Source: Halobellus rarus
GTDB taxonomy: Archaea > Halobacteriota > Halobacteria > Halobacteriales > Haloferacaceae
NCBI RefSeq assembly: GCF_024494595.1
Contig: NZ_JANHDI010000007.1
Location: 1-64,000, forward strand
Length of the DNA stretch: 64,000 nt
Direction of reading: 5' to 3'
Shown: positions 35,629-45,466 of the stretch, one piece after another
Layout: the number at the start of each line of letters is the position of its first letter
Position numbering within the stretch: the stretch's first letter is position 1
Program-made: the position numbers and the translations under genes
The notes under the pieces: generated by a model
Seen by the model: only the letters and a program-made list of their open reading frames with translations
Database searches by the model: none
Told to the model about the DNA's origin: nothing

Positions 35629-36144
35629 TCATTCTTCGACGTGCGTCTTCTCGATCGCGGATTCGCCGCCGATCGCCGTGTTCAGGTGCCGGGTGATCCA
35701 GTCGAAAAGCACCACGAGCGGGAGGAGCGCCCGTCCGACCAGCGCGATCGGCTGGGCCACTCTGAGCGCCCACTCCTCGGCGTGACCCAGTCCGTAGGAC
35801 TTCGGCACGATCTCGCCGAATATCAGCACGACGGTGCTGGCGACGACGGTCGAGGCCGTCACGGCGACGCCGGCCGGCAGGTGCTCGGTGAAAAGCAGCG
35901 TGGTGATGCTCGCGATCGCGACGTTGACGACGTTGTTTCCCACCAGAAGCGTCACCAGCAGTCTGTGCGGATCGCCTCGGAGATTCCGCAGCGTCGTGAA
36001 CCGACTGTCGGCCGCTGATTCCGACGACGTGAACCACGCTTCGGGAAGGGTGAAGATTGCCGTCTCGCTGCTCGAAAAGAACGCGCTCACTCCGATCAGG
36101 ACGACGATCGCACCGACAGCGAGACCGATAGAAACCAGTACCAT
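35629..36144 (-). CDS. DUF21/CNNM-type membrane protein, short form
   Basis: 171 residues from the ATG at 36144 (MVLVSIGLAVG). DUF21 domain with helices near 5-25, 65-85, 95-115 and 130-150. Signature residues include SSSETAIFTLPEAW, LLVGNNVVNVAIASI and LIFGEIVPKSYGL. Long members add CBS and CorC domains and move Mg2+ or other cations; here those are absent, so this is a membrane-domain-only version. Ion specificity unknown. Confidence 0.85.
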   Translation of the reverse strand: MVLVSIGLAVGAIVVLIGVSAFFSSSETAIFTLPEAWFTSSESAADSRFTTLRNLRGDPHRLLVTLLVGNNVVNVAIASITTLLFTEHLPAGVAVTASTVVASTVVLIFGEIVPKSYGLGHAEEWALRVAQPIALVGRALLPLVVLFDWITRHLNTAIGGESAIEKTHVEE

Positions 36145-36255
36145 ACGGGCCCTCACTCGCGCCGGCGGCAAAGGTCTCACCCCTGACTTCATAGCGGTCA
36201 CTACCAATCTCTCGGGAGCGGTCACTCCTGCGAGGGCCACGGGAGCGAGCGACTG

Positions 36256-36399
36256 TCAACGGGGCCGTTCGCAGTTCACACAGAGTGCGCCTTCGACGGC
36301 CTCCTTCGGAACGACCGCACCACAGCGGCGGCACCGGAACCGACTGTGCGTGTACTGCGTGTGAGATTCGATCAGAGAACGTCCAGTATCTCCCGGCAT
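36256..36399 (-). CDS. 47-residue zinc-ribbon protein
   Basis: ATG at 36397-36399 and stop TGA at 36256-36258. The product begins MPGDTGRSLIESHTQY and carries two cysteine pairs, FRCRRCGAVVPKEA and ALCVNCERPR, a compact treble-clef or zinc-ribbon arrangement with 14 residues between the pairs. The upstream region turns abruptly AT-rich (36400-36450), as expected for a promoter. Small zinc-finger proteins are abundant in haloarchaea and several affect growth or biofilm. Function unknown. It is 112 bp from the CNNM gene start on the same strand. Confidence 0.7.
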   Translation of the reverse strand: MPGDTGRSLIESHTQYTHSRFRCRRCGAVVPKEAVEGALCVNCERPR

Positions 36400-36536
36400 A
36401 TATTCCTATACAATATACTAATACAAAAAATCTCTGGACGAATATAGTTATATATCTAGCACCGTTCACCGCACGGGCACAACTGACCACCGCACGCGAG
36501 ATCGATCGACGGATCGTCGAGATGGAACAGGGACTG

Positions 36537-36596
36537 TCGAGGCGGTTCAGGCACTTTCGAGGCGGTTCAGGCACTTTCGAGGCGGTTCAGGCACTG
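36537..36596. repeat. Three exact tandem copies of a 20-bp unit
   Basis: Unit TCGAGGCGGTTCAGGCACTT is present three times in a row, with the last base of the third copy differing. A partial copy is on the left flank (GGACTG). The period is not a multiple of three, so it is not a protein repeat. It lies in the 287-bp spacer between the zinc-ribbon gene and the DUF457 gene. Confidence 0.9.
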
Positions 36597-36686
36597 TCGC
36601 AGCAATGCTGTGGCTCGGTGCGACCGCTCCCGTCTATGGTCGATACCGGCGACGACTGACGGCGTCGTCCCGCGCTCACAGGCAGC

Positions 36687-37310
36687 CTACTGGAAATCTT
36701 CGACGAACCGGGCGGGCAGTCGGTCGACGAACTGCGGGGGAAGCGCGTCGACGATCTTCTGCGTGACGAGTACCATCGGCTTGCGCACGAGGACGTACAG
36801 CGTCGAGACGGCGACGGCGGCGAGGACTGCCGCCTGGGCGGGACCGTCGAGGACGTACACGGCCGGCGCGGCGAACGCGATCGCGACCAGGAGGTCTTCC
36901 GGCGCGCCGTCGTAGCGGACCCACCGTCGGGGACGGATCCAGCGGCGGTGGTAGTGGCTGTACACAGCCCGCTCGGAGGTGCCGAGCCACGGCTTCAGCT
37001 CCAGCCCGCCGCCGAGCGCGTCCATCGCGGAGTGCAGCGCCGCCGCCGCGAGAAAGAGCGCCGCGGCGACGGTGATCGTCGTCGGGGTGGCGACGGCCAC
37101 GAGGGCGGCTCCGGCGGCCGCGACGCTGAAGTACACCGGAAAGTGCAACGTCCGGCGGTGGCCGGCGTAGAGGTCGAAGTCCGGAAACAGCCCGCCGAGC
37201 GCGGCCGCCGCGACGGGTATCACGGACGTTTCGGCGGCGCTCCCCGGAAAGACGACGCCGACGAGCACTGCGAGCACGACGCCGGCCAGCGCGTGCGTAG
37301 TTGCCATCAT
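36687..37310 (-). CDS. YdjM/DUF457-type membrane metal-dependent hydrolase
   Basis: 207 residues from MMATTHAL (ATG at 37310; the second ATG at 37307 is equally possible). Signature: MATTHALAG at the N-terminus, GGLFPDFDLYAGHRRTLHFPV with metal-ligand Asp/His, and HSAMDALGGGLELKPW. Several helices surround these. The family (YdjM, LexA-regulated in E. coli) is predicted to be a membrane hydrolase acting on lipids, but substrates are unproven. Confidence 0.88.
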   Translation of the reverse strand: MMATTHALAGVVLAVLVGVVFPGSAAETSVIPVAAAALGGLFPDFDLYAGHRRTLHFPVYFSVAAAGAALVAVATPTTITVAAALFLAAAALHSAMDALGGGLELKPWLGTSERAVYSHYHRRWIRPRRWVRYDGAPEDLLVAIAFAAPAVYVLDGPAQAAVLAAVAVSTLYVLVRKPMVLVTQKIVDALPPQFVDRLPARFVEDFQ

Positions 37311-37479
37311 CACCGGGTCGTACGCCGATGAACGGTATGACCGTTGCGTGTGTCTCGGTACCACTGCTGTCGGTGGGGTCGACCGTGCTCAGTCGCATCC
37401 CACGACGCGCCCCCGATCGGGACTCAAACGTCGCGACCGACACTGCGGATTTTTCCTCTTCGCCGGTCTACCGCCCGGT

Positions 37480-38094
37480 ATGCGGCGACTGATCCGGTCG
37501 GTGAACACCCACTCGATCGCCAGCGCGATGCGGATGAGCATCGCCGTCGTCCTCGGCTACGGGCTCGCGACGTTGAACGTGAGCGTCGTCGTCAACGCGG
37601 TGCTCGCACTCGGAGTCACGTATCTGCCCGCCGTGCTGCGTCGCGACTGGGACCTCCGGCTCTCGCCGGAACTGACCCTCGTCGTGACGCTCGCGGTGCT
37701 CCTGCACACGATCGGGATGCTCGGCCTCTACGAGCACCTCTGGTGGTACGACCACCTGACGCACACGCTCTCGGCTGCGATCGTCGCCGCCGTGGGGTAT
37801 GCGGCCACTCGCGCGCTCGATCGTTACTCGGAGGCTGTGTCGTTCCCGCCGCGGTTTCTCTCGGCCTTCATTCTCCTGTTCACGCTCGCGCTCGGCGTCC
37901 TCTGGGAGGTGCTCGAGTTCCTCGCGCGTATCGCGGCGTCGGCGGTCGGCGTCGAGGCCGTCCTCGTCCAGTACGGCCTCGGAGACACGATCTTGGACCT
38001 CGTCTTCGATACGGTCGGAGCGATTCTGGTCGCCCTGTTCGGCACGCGCCGGCTCTCCGGACTCGTCGACACGTTCCACGATCGGTTCCCGTAG
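37480..38094 (+). CDS. YjdF/DUF2238-like membrane protein
   Basis: 204 residues from the ATG at 37480 (MRRLIRSVNTHS). About six helices. Core WWYDHLTHTLSAAIVAAVGY is the DUF2238 motif, with ALGVLWEVLEFL and the conserved GLGDTILDLVFDTVGAI. Function unknown; bacterial homologues are inner-membrane proteins. An upstream in-frame extension to 37348 covers the divergent DUF457 gene start and is unlikely to be translated. Confidence 0.82.
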   Translation: MRRLIRSVNTHSIASAMRMSIAVVLGYGLATLNVSVVVNAVLALGVTYLPAVLRRDWDLRLSPELTLVVTLAVLLHTIGMLGLYEHLWWYDHLTHTLSAAIVAAVGYAATRALDRYSEAVSFPPRFLSAFILLFTLALGVLWEVLEFLARIAASAVGVEAVLVQYGLGDTILDLVFDTVGAILVALFGTRRLSGLVDTFHDRFP

Positions 38095-38310
38095 CGCCGG
38101 CGGTCGCTTCCGATCGCTGGGACCGGTAACGATTAGGCCCTGTCCGGTCCAGTTACACGCACACTCAATGTGTCTGAACGAGCGTGCGTCCCGTTCTCCG
38201 GACGCCGGTGCGGGCGGCGAGACACGCCGTAACCCGTCGATCCCCTCCCACCGAGTGCGGAACTCGGCCGCGCCCGATCGAGAGCCGCCGTCCACCCTGG
38301 GGGTGGGTCG

Positions 38311-38739
38311 ATGACCGAAGATCACCTCCAGGCGACGATCAGCCTCCGCGGCGTGCTGTTCGCGCCCTGTGGCCGCGTGCTCGTCGTCCGACGCGCCAGC
38401 GACGGCGGCTGGGAGCTTCCCGGAGGGCGGCTCGGCACACACGAGGACGCGCCCGCCGGCGTCCGCCGGGAGATCGCCGAGGAGACCGGGATCGACGCTC
38501 GGATCGGTCGACCGATCCACGCGGTGTCGTGGCGAAACGAGGGCGACCGCGGGCGGTTCGCGGTCTACTACTGGTGTGAGGCGACTGGTGATCTCGACGT
38601 TCGTAACGGTGACGACCCGGTCACGCTCAGCCACGAGCACACCGATTACGCGTGGCTCCCGCCCGAATCGGCGACCGACCGCCTGAGCGACGCCCAGGAG
38701 CGGGCCGTCGACGTCGCGACCGAGGTGTACGAGCCGTGA
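38311..38739 (+). CDS. Nudix hydrolase
   Basis: 142 residues. A perfect Nudix box is at 39-61 (G-x5-E-x7-REIAEETGI). Closest in style to MutT/ADP-ribose-type enzymes that hydrolyse nucleoside diphosphates linked to another group. The substrate cannot be read from sequence. The last four bases (GTGA, 38736-38739) overlap the mutL start, so the two are translationally coupled, which invites a nucleotide-pool-cleaning role alongside mismatch repair. Confidence 0.9.
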   Translation: MTEDHLQATISLRGVLFAPCGRVLVVRRASDGGWELPGGRLGTHEDAPAGVRREIAEETGIDARIGRPIHAVSWRNEGDRGRFAVYYWCEATGDLDVRNGDDPVTLSHEHTDYAWLPPESATDRLSDAQERAVDVATEVYEP

Positions 38740-41306
38740 GCGGAGACGGAGTGCCGCCGGACGCCGACCACCCGGAGGAAGCGCCGGCGGGCGAGGATCA
38801 CGCGGAGGAAGCGCCGGCGGACGCCGACCGTGCGGGTGACACGCCGGAAAGCGAGGACCGACCGAGCGGAACGCCGACGATTCGCGAACTCGACGACCGG
38901 ACGATCCGACAGATCGCGGCCGGCGAAGTGGTCGAACGCCCCGCCTCGGCCGTCAAGGAACTCGTCGAGAACAGCCTCGACGCCGACGCCGACCGGATCT
39001 CGGTCGCCGTCGACGCCGGCGGCACGCAGGGTATCCGAGTCCGGGACGACGGCGTCGGAATGGACCGCGAGTCGGCCGAACGCGCTATCGAAGAGCACAC
39101 CACCAGCAAGATCGACGGCATCGACGACCTCGAGGCGGGCGTCGGCACGCTGGGCTTCCGCGGCGAGGCGCTGCACACCATCGGTGCGGTCTCCCGACTC
39201 ACGATCCGGACGAAGCCCCGGGCGCGTTCGGCCGGCGACAGCGGCGAGAACCGCGAAACACGCGGCGGCGCCTCCGGCACCGAAATCCGGGTCGAGGGCG
39301 GCGACGTGACCGCCGTCGGGGCCGCGGGCTGCCCCGAGGGAACGGTCGTCGAAGTCGAGGACCTCTTTTTCAACACGCCAGCGCGCAAGAAGTTCCTGAA
39401 GACGACCGCGACGGAGTTCGACCACGTCAACACGGTCGTCACGCACTACGCCCTCGCGAACCCCGACGTCGCCATCTCGCTGGAACACGACGGCCGCGAG
39501 GTGTTCGCCACCGAGGGCCGCGGGAGCCTCCAGTCGGCGGTGCTGTCGGTGTACGGCCGCGAGGTGGCCGAGTCGATGATCGAGGTCGAGTACGACCCCG
39601 CGGATGAGGCCGATCCGCCGACCGAGACCGGCTCGGCGGTCGGGGCCGAATCCGACTCGACGGACGGGACGGGGACGGTCGAGGGCGTTCGGGGTCTGGT
39701 CAGCCACCCCGAAACCACCCGAAGCACCCGCGAGTACCTCTCGACGTTCGTCAACGGTCGGTACGTCACGGACGGCGTCCTCAGGGAGGCCGTCCTCGAC
39801 GCCTACGGCGGGCAGTTGGCGGGCGACCGATACCCGTTCGCCGTGCTGTTCGTCGACGTTCCTGCCGACACTGTGGACGTGAACGCCCACCCGCGAAAGA
39901 TGGAGATAAGATATGACAACGAATCGGGCGTCCGGGCCGCCGTCACCGACGCTGTCCGGACCGCGTTGCTCGACGAGGGGCTGATCCGGTCGACCGCGCC
40001 CCGGGGCCGTTCCGCGCCCGAGGAGACCGAGGTCCGACCAGAATCGCCCGATTCAGAGGTCCGGGGCGGCGCGGGACACACACCCCAACCGGGTGCCGGT
40101 TCTGACGCCGCGGGCGAGGCCGACGCCGCGGGATCCTCCCCTGGCTCGGAATTCGAACGCGCCGAACCCGGAACCGCGGCCGAAGTCGACCCGACCGACG
40201 ACGACGCCTGGACCGTCGACGGACTCGGCCGCGGTACCGGTCGGGGCGGTTCGGCACCGACCGACCCGACCGACCGATCCGGCTCCGACTCGGACGTGTC
40301 TCCGGGCCTTGACTCGACTCGGGGCGCGGAGACGGCATCGAACCCGAACGACACGGGACGAGCGTCGGCGTCGACCGCTGACGACGTCCCGGAGTCGACG
40401 CCGACCGAGCGGACGCGGGCCTCCGAGCGGCGACCGAACGTCGAGCGGCGATCGAGATCCGAGCAGCGACCGGATCACGGCCGACAGCCGACGCTCGAAC
40501 GCGACTCCGACGCCGAAGGAGCGAGCCGGCGAGATCGACGATCGGACGCCGACGGAGCGAACCGGCGAACTCAGTCCGGATCGCCTTCGGGAGACCGACC
40601 GGGAGAGACGGGTGGAGGCGACCGGGAGTCGCGGCCCACGGGGATCGTCGGTCCGACCGTCCAGCGCGACCTCCGCGGCGAGGCGGCGACGCTGGAACCG
40701 CGATTCGACGCGCTGCCGTCGATGCGGATCCTCGGGCAGTTACACGACACCTACGTCGTCGCCGAGGCCGACTCGGGGATGATCCTCGTCGATCAGCACG
40801 CCGCGGACGAGCGGGTGAACTACGAGCGCCTCAAAGCCGAACTCGACGGCGACGTCGTCACGCAGGCGTTGGCAGAGCCGGTCGAACTCGAACTCACCGC
40901 CCGCGAGGCGGCGTTATTCGCCGAGTACCAGGCGGCGCTCTCGGACCTCGGGTTCCGCTCCGAGCGGGTCGACGACCGGACCGTCGCGGTCGAGACGGTG
41001 CCGGCGGTCTTCGCCGAAGCGCTCGATCCGGAACTGGTCCGTGACGTCCTCTCGGCGTTCGTCGCCGAGGGCGACGGCGGGGCCGAGACGGTCGAGGCGG
41101 TCGCCGACGACCTGCTCGCCGACCTCGCGTGTTACCCCTCCGTCACCGGGAACACGTCGCTCACCGAGGGTTCGGTCGTGGAACTCCTCGAAGCGCTCGA
41201 CGGTTGCGAGAACCCCTACGCCTGCCCGCACGGCCGCCCCGTGCTCATCCACGTCGACGGCGACGAGATCGGCGATCGGTTCGAGCGGGACTATCCGGGA
41301 CATTGA
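38736..41306 (+). CDS. mutL: DNA mismatch repair protein MutL
   Basis: 856 residues from a GTG at 38736 overlapping the Nudix stop. About 45 acidic residues precede the GHKL ATPase domain, which shows RQIAAGEVVERPASAVKEL, VENSLDADA, DDGVGM, TSKI and LGFRGEAL. A disordered linker of about 200 residues, rich in Ser, Arg, Asp and Thr, follows. The C-terminal domain keeps DQHAADERVNYE (near 685) and CPHGRPV, the motifs of endonuclease-type MutL. It nicks the strand to be repaired after MutS recognition. MutS is at 2673-5423. Confidence 0.96.
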   Translation: MSGDGVPPDADHPEEAPAGEDHAEEAPADADRAGDTPESEDRPSGTPTIRELDDRTIRQIAAGEVVERPASAVKELVENSLDADADRISVAVDAGGTQGIRVRDDGVGMDRESAERAIEEHTTSKIDGIDDLEAGVGTLGFRGEALHTIGAVSRLTIRTKPRARSAGDSGENRETRGGASGTEIRVEGGDVTAVGAAGCPEGTVVEVEDLFFNTPARKKFLKTTATEFDHVNTVVTHYALANPDVAISLEHDGREVFATEGRGSLQSAVLSVYGREVAESMIEVEYDPADEADPPTETGSAVGAESDSTDGTGTVEGVRGLVSHPETTRSTREYLSTFVNGRYVTDGVLREAVLDAYGGQLAGDRYPFAVLFVDVPADTVDVNAHPRKMEIRYDNESGVRAAVTDAVRTALLDEGLIRSTAPRGRSAPEETEVRPESPDSEVRGGAGHTPQPGAGSDAAGEADAAGSSPGSEFERAEPGTAAEVDPTDDDAWTVDGLGRGTGRGGSAPTDPTDRSGSDSDVSPGLDSTRGAETASNPNDTGRASASTADDVPESTPTERTRASERRPNVERRSRSEQRPDHGRQPTLERDSDAEGASRRDRRSDADGANRRTQSGSPSGDRPGETGGGDRESRPTGIVGPTVQRDLRGEAATLEPRFDALPSMRILGQLHDTYVVAEADSGMILVDQHAADERVNYERLKAELDGDVVTQALAEPVELELTAREAALFAEYQAALSDLGFRSERVDDRTVAVETVPAVFAEALDPELVRDVLSAFVAEGDGGAETVEAVADDLLADLACYPSVTGNTSLTEGSVVELLEALDGCENPYACPHGRPVLIHVDGDEIGDRFERDYPGH

Positions 41307-41363
41307 CCGGGAGATTCGTCGACCACCCTATGGCCGCACTGTTGCGCGTCATCGCCACCCACG

Positions 41364-41369
41364 TTTATT
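41364..41369 (+). promoter_or_regulatory. TATA box for the tubulin-like gene
   Basis: TTTATT centred 27 nt before the ATG at 41393, 58 bp past the mutL stop. The GTPase gene therefore has its own leaderless promoter rather than depending on mutL. Confidence 0.6.
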
Positions 41370-41392
41370 GATCTGGTCTCATACCGACAGGT

Positions 41393-43696
41393 ATGCCCAA
41401 CGGTGGAATCCCGCTGTCTCCCCTTGAGCCCCAGGCAGTCACAGTGATCGGGATCGGAGCAGGAGGCTGTCGAATGCTCGAAGCCGTGAACGACGCCGTC
41501 GACCGAGCCGATCCGGGCCCGGCGTTTTCTTCCGTCGCGATCGACTCTCGTGCCCAGGACCTCGAACGGCTCGCGCCGGCGGGGGCCACTTCGATCCACT
41601 TAGAACCCCCGACGACCCTGCTTGCGAAGGATCGAGCGGAAGCTGGCTACCTCGACGAATCGGTCGAACTGCCGCCCGGCGGTGGAACGGCCCGTCAGCG
41701 GGCTCTCGGTCGGTACTACGTCGACAACGCCGAAAACGTCGATTCGGTCGTCAACGGGCTCGCTGAGGTTCTCGACGAGGCATCCGAACAGCTTGCGGAC
41801 CCCTCGGACACGCACCACGTCTGGCTCCTCAGCTCGCTCGGTGGGGGCACCGGAAGCGGGTTAGTTCCCCTGATCGCCGGCCTCGTCGACACGCTCTCGC
41901 CACAGGCGGACGTTTTCGGGATCGGATCCGTACCGCGGCTGGATATGTTGGCAGACGACCCCAGTCCCCCAGCGGGCGAGCCGTCGCTCTACTACAACGC
42001 TTACGCAGCCCTGCGCGAACTCCGCGCTCTGCTCGGCCTCGACGACGCGGATCCGTATCCCCTCGAACTCGAACTCCGGTCGCAACCCCGATCTCTGGTG
42101 TCGGATTCGATCACGCTCGAAGAGAGCCCGATCGGGGCCTACGGGGTCTTCGGGATGGACCAGGCGGAGGTCGCAAACGGATCCTATCGCGAGGCGATGA
42201 ACCGAACCGTGGCCAACGTGATCGTCGATTCGACCGTCGAGACCGACCTCGTCGCCGGTCGGCCGGCGGGTGGGTGGACGAACGACGCCACGCTGTTCTC
42301 GTTCGACGGGGCGGGTTTCAGCGCCCCCATCGAGGAAGTCCGCGAGTTCTACGAGACGGCAGTGGAACTCGAAGGTGTCGACGCGGAGAGCGAGCGGATC
42401 GAAACGCGACTGCCCTCGGTCGAGGATGCCCTGGACGTCCTTCAGTCGGCCGAATCCCGACCTCTGGAGACGCTACTCGACGAGGCGGACGACCTCCCGA
42501 TATCCCGAGACGTGATAAAGCGCGTTCGGAACGAGGTGGCGTCGCTCGAACTCCCGTCGCCCACCGACTCGGGAGTCGACGCCGCCATCGAGTCCGTGAA
42601 AAAGGAGATCAGCGTGGACGAATCCGTCGACGACGTCCTCGCTGCCTATCTCGTCACGCAGCGAGTGGAACGACGAGTCGACGAGGAGTTGCGCTCGCAT
42701 CCGTTCTCCGAGGAGATCGAGGCCCTGACCGACGAGGTTCGGGACCGCCTCGACGACCCGATTCCGGGCGAGAACGCCGATCCCGAGACGCGGTGGGAGC
42801 GGACGCTCGAACCGCTCCTCCGGCAGCGCCAACGGCTGCTCGAGCGCACCATCGACGATACGCTGGCCGTGCGGCTGTTCCATCGTCGCGAACAGCAGTC
42901 GAAACTGGAGCGGCTGCGAGCGCGATACGACAGGCTCCGGGAGCTCCGGGCCGAGTACGAACGCCTCCGAGAGACCAGTTCGCTGATCTCCGAGCGGCAC
43001 GAGGCGGCACGCGAGGACCGTTGGATCGAGCAAGAGCGTCTCGAGCAAGAGGTCGAGGAACTCCGAGAGAAGCGAACCGAACTCACCGACAGGCGAGCGC
43101 AACTCGAACAGCGACTCGATGCGCTCGACGAATCTCTCGCCGATCCATCGTCCGAGCGGTATTCGACGCTTCCGGTTGAGGCCCTGGAAAACGCCGATCC
43201 CGACCAGGTGCTGTCGGCCGACTCTCTCCGCGATCTCGTCAGCGCCGACGTCGTCGCGGCCGTCGCGGTCGCGGACGCGCTGGAGGAGACGGTGGCCCGG
43301 CTCGACGAGACGGTCTGTGACCGCCTCCGACCCGTGGTGGACCCGGTTCGGTACCCGCAACTCGCGCTGTCCGTCTCCGACTCCGACCGGGACCTGATCG
43401 GGATGACTGACAACGCGATAACCGTTGACGGCGCTGAACTGCCCGATCCAACGGTCCTCGAACGGTTCGACGACGCCTATGACGTCCGACACGCCGATTC
43501 CTTCTCGGTCCACGCGGTCGCGACGTACGCCTCGATCGCACTCGAGAACACCAGCGAGTTCGGAACGATCCACGAGTGGTACACCGATCCCGACCGCGAC
43601 GTGGGCGACCTCTTCGATCGGACGGGCGCGGAGGATCGAATCCCACGGTGTTTCGCGTATCCAGAACTTCTCGCGGCGGGCGCGTCCGACGAGTAG
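41393..43696 (+). CDS. Tubulin/FtsZ-like GTPase with long coiled-coil
   Basis: 767 residues. The N-terminal about 320 residues are a tubulin-superfamily GTPase: nucleotide loop [12 protein letters not shown] (18-29) and tubulin signature GGGTGSG at 150-156 within [19 protein letters not shown]. Standard FtsZ is about 370 residues and CetZ about 380. Here about 200 residues of helix follow, then a strongly charged coiled coil (about 480-590) and an alpha/beta tail. It resembles the tubulin-like (Tubulin_2) family rather than FtsZ or CetZ. A cytoskeletal or membrane-scaffold role is inference. Flanked by mutL and KDG kinase. Confidence 0.82.
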   Translation: MPNGGIPLSPLEPQAVTVIGIGAGGCRMLEAVNDAVDRADPGPAFSSVAIDSRAQDLERLAPAGATSIHLEPPTTLLAKDRAEAGYLDESVELPPGGGTARQRALGRYYVDNAENVDSVVNGLAEVLDEASEQLADPSDTHHVWLLSSLGGGTGSGLVPLIAGLVDTLSPQADVFGIGSVPRLDMLADDPSPPAGEPSLYYNAYAALRELRALLGLDDADPYPLELELRSQPRSLVSDSITLEESPIGAYGVFGMDQAEVANGSYREAMNRTVANVIVDSTVETDLVAGRPAGGWTNDATLFSFDGAGFSAPIEEVREFYETAVELEGVDAESERIETRLPSVEDALDVLQSAESRPLETLLDEADDLPISRDVIKRVRNEVASLELPSPTDSGVDAAIESVKKEISVDESVDDVLAAYLVTQRVERRVDEELRSHPFSEEIEALTDEVRDRLDDPIPGENADPETRWERTLEPLLRQRQRLLERTIDDTLAVRLFHRREQQSKLERLRARYDRLRELRAEYERLRETSSLISERHEAAREDRWIEQERLEQEVEELREKRTELTDRRAQLEQRLDALDESLADPSSERYSTLPVEALENADPDQVLSADSLRDLVSADVVAAVAVADALEETVARLDETVCDRLRPVVDPVRYPQLALSVSDSDRDLIGMTDNAITVDGAELPDPTVLERFDDAYDVRHADSFSVHAVATYASIALENTSEFGTIHEWYTDPDRDVGDLFDRTGAEDRIPRCFAYPELLAAGASDE

Positions 43697-43782
43697 GCCG
43701 ACGTTCGTGTGGCTCCGCTCGGCCGATGACGGAGTTGAACGCCCCGGCGGTCCACCCCTCTCGGCCTTCCGACGATAATCGC

Positions 43783-43791
43783 AATTATGTA
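43783..43791 (+). promoter_or_regulatory. TATA-like box for KDG kinase
   Basis: AATTATGTA centred about 26 nt before the ATG at 43813; consistent with a leaderless start. Confidence 0.45.
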
Positions 43792-43812
43792 CTCCCTGTC
43801 TCAAGAGAGAGT

Positions 43813-44772
43813 ATGAGCGACATCGTGACCTTCGGCGAGACGATGCTCCGGCTCTCGCCGCCCAGAGGCGAGCGACTCGAACGGACCTCCGAGCTCGGCG
43901 TCCGAACGGGAGGCGCAGAGAGCAACGTCGCCGTGGCGGCTGCCCGCCTCGGCCGCGATGCGACCTGGATCTCGAAGCTGCCGGATTCGGCGCTCGGACG
44001 CCGGATCGTCTCGGAACTGCGGAGCCACGGCGTGCGCACGGACGTCGCGTGGGACGGCTCCGACGACGCGCGACTGGGGACGTACTACCTCGAACACGGC
44101 GGGGAGCCGCGCGGGACCGAGGTAATCTACGACCGGGCCGGCGCCTCGGTGACGACCGCGACCCCGGCGGAACTCCCGGTGGGCACACTCGACGACGCGA
44201 GTGTCTGCTACACGAGCGGCATCACGCCGGCGCTCTCGCCGACGCTCGCGGAGACGACCGACGCCCTCCTCCGGGCGGCTCGGGAGACGGGGACGACCAC
44301 GGCGTTCGACCTGAACTACCGGGGGAAGCTCTGGTCGCCGATGAAAGCGGGCGAGTGTTACGAGTCGCTGTTCCCACACATCGATCTGCTCTTCGCCGCC
44401 GAGCGCGACGCGGCGACCTGCCTCGGTCGCGAGGGCGATCCGATAGAGGTGGCCAACGGCCTGCTTCGGGACTTCGACTTCGAGACAGTCGTCCTCACCC
44501 GCGGGGACAGCGGCTCCGTCGCGGTCCACGACGGCGAGGTGTACGAACAGGACGTTTACGACGCGGAGACGTTCGATCCGATCGGGACGGGCGACGCCTT
44601 CGTCGGCGGCTTCCTCGCGAAGCGACTCGACGGCGGCGACGTCCCCGACGCGCTGGCGTACGGCGCGGCGACCGCGTCGCTGAAGCGAACCGTCGACGGC
44701 GATCTGGCCGTCGTCACGCCCGCGGAGGTCGACGCCGTCGTCGAACGGAGCGCGGGCGGTATCTCGCGGTGA
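43813..44772 (+). CDS. kdgK: 2-keto-3-deoxygluconate kinase, PfkB family
   Basis: 319 residues from the ATG at 43813 ([17 protein letters not shown]). PfkB signatures are [15 protein letters not shown] near 34-48 and the C-terminal [12 protein letters not shown] near 256-267, with the catalytic aspartate in [14 protein letters not shown] is the sugar-acid-binding region. It phosphorylates KDG in the semi-phosphorylative Entner-Doudoroff pathway used by haloarchaea. No other pathway gene is next to it. The following gene starts 7 bp later. Confidence 0.88.
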   Translation: MSDIVTFGETMLRLSPPRGERLERTSELGVRTGGAESNVAVAAARLGRDATWISKLPDSALGRRIVSELRSHGVRTDVAWDGSDDARLGTYYLEHGGEPRGTEVIYDRAGASVTTATPAELPVGTLDDASVCYTSGITPALSPTLAETTDALLRAARETGTTTAFDLNYRGKLWSPMKAGECYESLFPHIDLLFAAERDAATCLGREGDPIEVANGLLRDFDFETVVLTRGDSGSVAVHDGEVYEQDVYDAETFDPIGTGDAFVGGFLAKRLDGGDVPDALAYGAATASLKRTVDGDLAVVTPAEVDAVVERSAGGISR

Positions 44773-44779
44773 CCCCACG

Positions 44780-45466
44780 ATGACGATGACCCCGACGACG
44801 ACCGGGCGGTACCGCGTCCTCGGACGGCCGCGCGACTCCGAGGAACTCCTGCTCGTCTCGGTTGCCGGGGTTGACTCGACCGTGGACGAGGCTGCTGCTG
44901 ACTCGGCGGCCGACGAGATCGACGCCGACTCGACATTCGACCCGGCGTACGTCGGGACGGCGGGCTACGAGGGCGAACTCGCAGACGCCGTCGCCTCGGT
45001 CTCGGCCGGGCAACTGATCGACGCGACGCTCGTATGGGACGACGGCGACCCTCGTTTCGAGTCCGTCGACGTCGTCGCCGAGAGCGCCTTCGAGTTCTAC
45101 GACGGCGTCACCGGCATCTTCGAGGCGGCCAAGCAGACGTGGATGGTCGCCGAGGCGGACAACGCGGCGATGAACGGCCGCGTGACGAAGAACACCGACG
45201 GCGAACCCAACGGCGCGCTGTACGTGTTCGCGAAGCAGTCGGGCGCGCGGGACCTCTTCGAGGAGTTCCGAACCGGCGTGACGCCGATCGATCCGCTCGT
45301 CAGGCGCGCCGACGACGCCGAGTCGGTACCACCGGAGACCGATCAACCCCGCGCAGTGTTCGTGTTGCGACCGGCCGACGAACCGTTCGTCGTCGTCTAC
45401 GTGGTGTTTCGTCGCGACGGCGTGTTGGCGGAGACGCTTCGATCGACGTACGGTGGGCCGGACTGA
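44780..45466 (+). CDS. Uncharacterized haloarchaeal protein (DUF6663-like)
   Basis: 228 residues, acidic, soluble. The N-terminal beta-rich part has TGRYRVLGRPRDSEELLL; an acidic Ala/Asp segment follows. Then a conserved-looking block FYDGVTGIFEAAKQTWMVAE and NTDGEPNGALYVFAK. I cannot assign a function. It begins 7 bp after kdgK and is likely in the same transcript. Confidence 0.75.
   Translation: MTMTPTTTGRYRVLGRPRDSEELLLVSVAGVDSTVDEAAADSAADEIDADSTFDPAYVGTAGYEGELADAVASVSAGQLIDATLVWDDGDPRFESVDVVAESAFEFYDGVTGIFEAAKQTWMVAEADNAAMNGRVTKNTDGEPNGALYVFAKQSGARDLFEEFRTGVTPIDPLVRRADDAESVPPETDQPRAVFVLRPADEPFVVVYVVFRRDGVLAETLRSTYGGPD

Noticed and set aside
36522-36659. A 45-codon plus-strand frame through the 20-bp repeat
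   Set aside because: The frame shifts through all three frames of the repeat and has no homology-like features; the 20-bp period is incompatible with a protein repeat.
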